Source: Parvibaculum sp049303435 (GTDB lineage: Bacteria; Pseudomonadota; Alphaproteobacteria; Parvibaculales; Parvibaculaceae). From it: a stretch of 6,555 nucleotides of DNA. The notes below the pieces were generated by a model that had not been told where the DNA came from, made no database searches, and was given only the letters and a program-made list of their open reading frames with translations. Shown piece by piece: positions 5,421 through 6,555 of the stretch (positions are counted from its first letter, which is position 1; the number at the start of each line of letters is the position of its first letter). Both the position numbers and the translations under genes were made by a program. The DNA lies in NCBI GenBank assembly GCA_049303435.1, contig JBAQNC010000240.1:1-6555 (forward strand). The letters are read 5' to 3'.

Positions 5421-6215
5421 GTGCTGTTTTCCAAAATCTTGAACCGCTTCAGGTCGGACGAGGACAGTGTACCTTCAGTTCCTGCGGAAATGCGTCTCTA
5501 CGTTGTGGGGGATATCCACGGGCGAGATGATCTGTTGGCCGAGTTGATGGCGATCGTAAAACGAGACGGTCTGAACTACCCGGACAAACGCAAGATCCTT
5601 ATTTTTCTGGGCGATTATATTGATCGCGGGCTTCAATCGTGTCAGGTGCTCGATCGTTTGACCGGGCCGATGCCGGAAGGCTTCGAGGCTGTTTTTCTGA
5701 AGGGTAACCATGAGCTTGCGATGCAGCAGTTTATGCATGACCCGCAATTTGGCCGGACATGGAAATATTACGGGGGTCTTGAGACCCTGCATTCTTACGG
5801 AATTGCGGAACTTACCCTGTCGGATGATCCGATGGAGTTTGAGCGCGCGCGTGATCGGCTTCGCGACACTTTGCCTCCTGCTCATCGGCAGTTCCTTAAT
5901 TCACTGGCTCCATCGGTTGAGTTTGGTGATTACTTCTTTGCTCACGCAGGCATTCGTCCCGGCATTCCATTAAGGCGACAGATCGAGGATGATCTCCTGT
6001 GGATTCGCGAAGACTTTCTCGAATCCCGCATGTCATTCGGTAAGGTCGTGGTGCACGGGCATACGCCAAGTGAAGAAGCGGTGTTCCGGGCTAACCGGAT
6101 AGGGATTGATACAGGGGCCTATATGACCGGGGTTCTGACCTGTTTGGTGCTTGATGAAAGCGATCGGCAGCTACTGCAGACCGGTGATCATCCGGCATTG
6201 GCCGCGGTCAATTGA
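5421..6215 (+). CDS. PPP-family metallophosphatase (serine/threonine protein phosphatase-like)
   Basis: A 264-residue single-domain phosphatase of the two-metal PPP superfamily. All signature blocks are present: GDIHGR (30-35; D31, H33), GDYIDRG (64-70; D65, D68), GNHE (95-98; N96, H97), FAHAGIRPG (173-181; H175) and VHGHT (211-215; H214). The metal site and the catalytic His are therefore intact. Length fits bacterial PrpA/PrpE and lambda-type phosphatases rather than the larger eukaryotic enzymes. There is no signal peptide or membrane segment, so it is cytosolic. The start is GTG at 5421, set by GAGG five bases upstream; the only later ATG, at residue 24, is just before the first metal motif. 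It is divergent from kpsF, and a terminator separates it from the lipoprotein gene. Possible substrates are phosphoproteins (perhaps of polysaccharide export) or small molecules such as dinucleoside polyphosphates; sequence alone does not decide. Confidence 0.88.
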   Translation: MLFSKILNRFRSDEDSVPSVPAEMRLYVVGDIHGRDDLLAELMAIVKRDGLNYPDKRKILIFLGDYIDRGLQSCQVLDRLTGPMPEGFEAVFLKGNHELAMQQFMHDPQFGRTWKYYGGLETLHSYGIAELTLSDDPMEFERARDRLRDTLPPAHRQFLNSLAPSVEFGDYFFAHAGIRPGIPLRRQIEDDLLWIREDFLESRMSFGKVVVHGHTPSEEAVFRANRIGIDTGAYMTGVLTCLVLDESDRQLLQTGDHPALAAVN

Positions 6216-6235
6216 AGGGCGAAGAGGGCACGAAG

Positions 6236-6266
6236 ACGCTTGATTTTTCAAGCGTGTGCGAATTTT
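6236..6266 (+). terminator. Probable intrinsic terminator after the phosphatase
   Basis: ACGCTTGA (6236-6243), a TTTT loop and TCAAGCGT (6248-6255) form an 8-bp perfect stem, 20 bp after the TGA. A further CAC/GTG pairing is possible across a bulge. The T-run (6263-6266) starts seven bases after the stem, which weakens the call. The rest of the gap to 6430 shows only a possible -10-like TATATT (6398-6403) with no good -35. Confidence 0.5.
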
Positions 6267-6430
6267 AACCCTTACATCAATCTTTCAGATTGGTTTCGTG
6301 TTCGTAAGCTTTCTTCTGCTTGAAAAAATGTTAGAAAAGGCACCGATATTCAGTGCGTTTCGATCAGGATTTTGTCGGCAACAGTTCGGCTATCGATTAT
6401 ATTGCTGCGAATACGACAAGAAGGATCACC

Positions 6431-6555
6431 ATGTTCATAAACTTGGCTAATTCTCATATTGGAACGGCGTTCCGCAAGATCACGGGCTTGATCGCCGTGG
6501 GTATGCTTGTTGTGGGGATCGCAGGCTGTGCGGGCGGCGGTGAAGTGGCCTCAAC
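6431..6555 (+). CDS. Lipoprotein N-terminus, cut by window end (possible polysaccharide export lipoprotein)
   Basis: Only the first 41 codons are present. They encode a lipoprotein signal peptide: positive R15-K16, a hydrophobic stretch (17-31), then the lipobox I30-A31-G32-C33, after which cleavage would leave a lipid-modified Cys33. The next residues (AGGGE) contain no Asp at position +2, which fits outer-membrane sorting by the E. coli rule. AAGAAGGA at 6418-6425, five bases before the ATG, supports the start. The mature protein lies outside the window, so its family cannot be determined. A Wza/KpsD-type polysaccharide export lipoprotein would suit the neighbouring glycan genes, but this is inference from context only. 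Confidence 0.75.
   Translation, partial: MFINLANSHIGTAFRKITGLIAVGMLVVGIAGCAGGGEVAS

Noticed and set aside
6256..6450. 64-codon plus-strand frame before the lipoprotein
   Set aside because: It overlaps the terminator and the lipoprotein start out of frame and has no motif or ribosome site.

Overview
The window reads as a stretch of a Gram-negative chromosome, most likely an alphaproteobacterium. The basis is gene content and protein style: a GmhB-like phosphatase, a KpsF-type sugar-phosphate isomerase needed for Kdo, a short PPP-family phosphatase of a kind I associate with alphaproteobacteria, and a lipoprotein start. I cannot name the genus. No tRNA, rRNA, CRISPR array, transposase or integrase is visible.

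Layout. (1) Positions 1-1698, minus strand: a two-gene unit with a GmhB-like HAD phosphatase followed by an AGE-family sugar epimerase/isomerase. They overlap by 4 bp (ATGA), and the epimerase runs off the left edge. (2) 1699-2426: about 730 bp without a convincing gene. It is the divergent promoter region between the sugar genes and the monooxygenase, and holds a Fur-like inverted repeat, a 22-bp near-perfect palindrome and weak hairpins. (3) 2427-3938, plus strand: a complete EthA-like flavin monooxygenase (Baeyer-Villiger type), ending at a strong hairpin terminator. (4) 4025-5014, minus strand: a complete arabinose-5-phosphate isomerase (SIS domain plus two CBS domains), convergent with the monooxygenase. 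(5) 5015-5420: a divergent, AT-rich intergenic region with a perfect 10-bp-arm palindrome. (6) 5421-6215, plus strand: a PPP-family metallophosphatase with a GTG start, followed by a hairpin terminator. (7) 6431-6555, plus strand: the first 41 codons of a lipoprotein, cut by the window end.

How the genes fit together. The HAD phosphatase (heptose bisphosphate chemistry), the AGE enzyme (sugar epimerisation or isomerisation) and KpsF (ribulose-5-P to arabinose-5-P, first step towards CMP-Kdo) all point to making cell-surface glycan: LPS core, capsule or exopolysaccharide. The phosphatase and lipoprotein at the right edge could begin an export locus, but that is inference because the lipoprotein body lies outside the window. 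The EthA-like monooxygenase has no obvious glycan role. It appears as its own transcription unit with its own operator-like palindromes and terminator.

Nothing here is a clearly new system. The points most worth checking are the altered zinc-ligand positions in the GmhB-like enzyme, the coupled GmhB/AGE pair, and the palindromes in the two divergent promoter regions.
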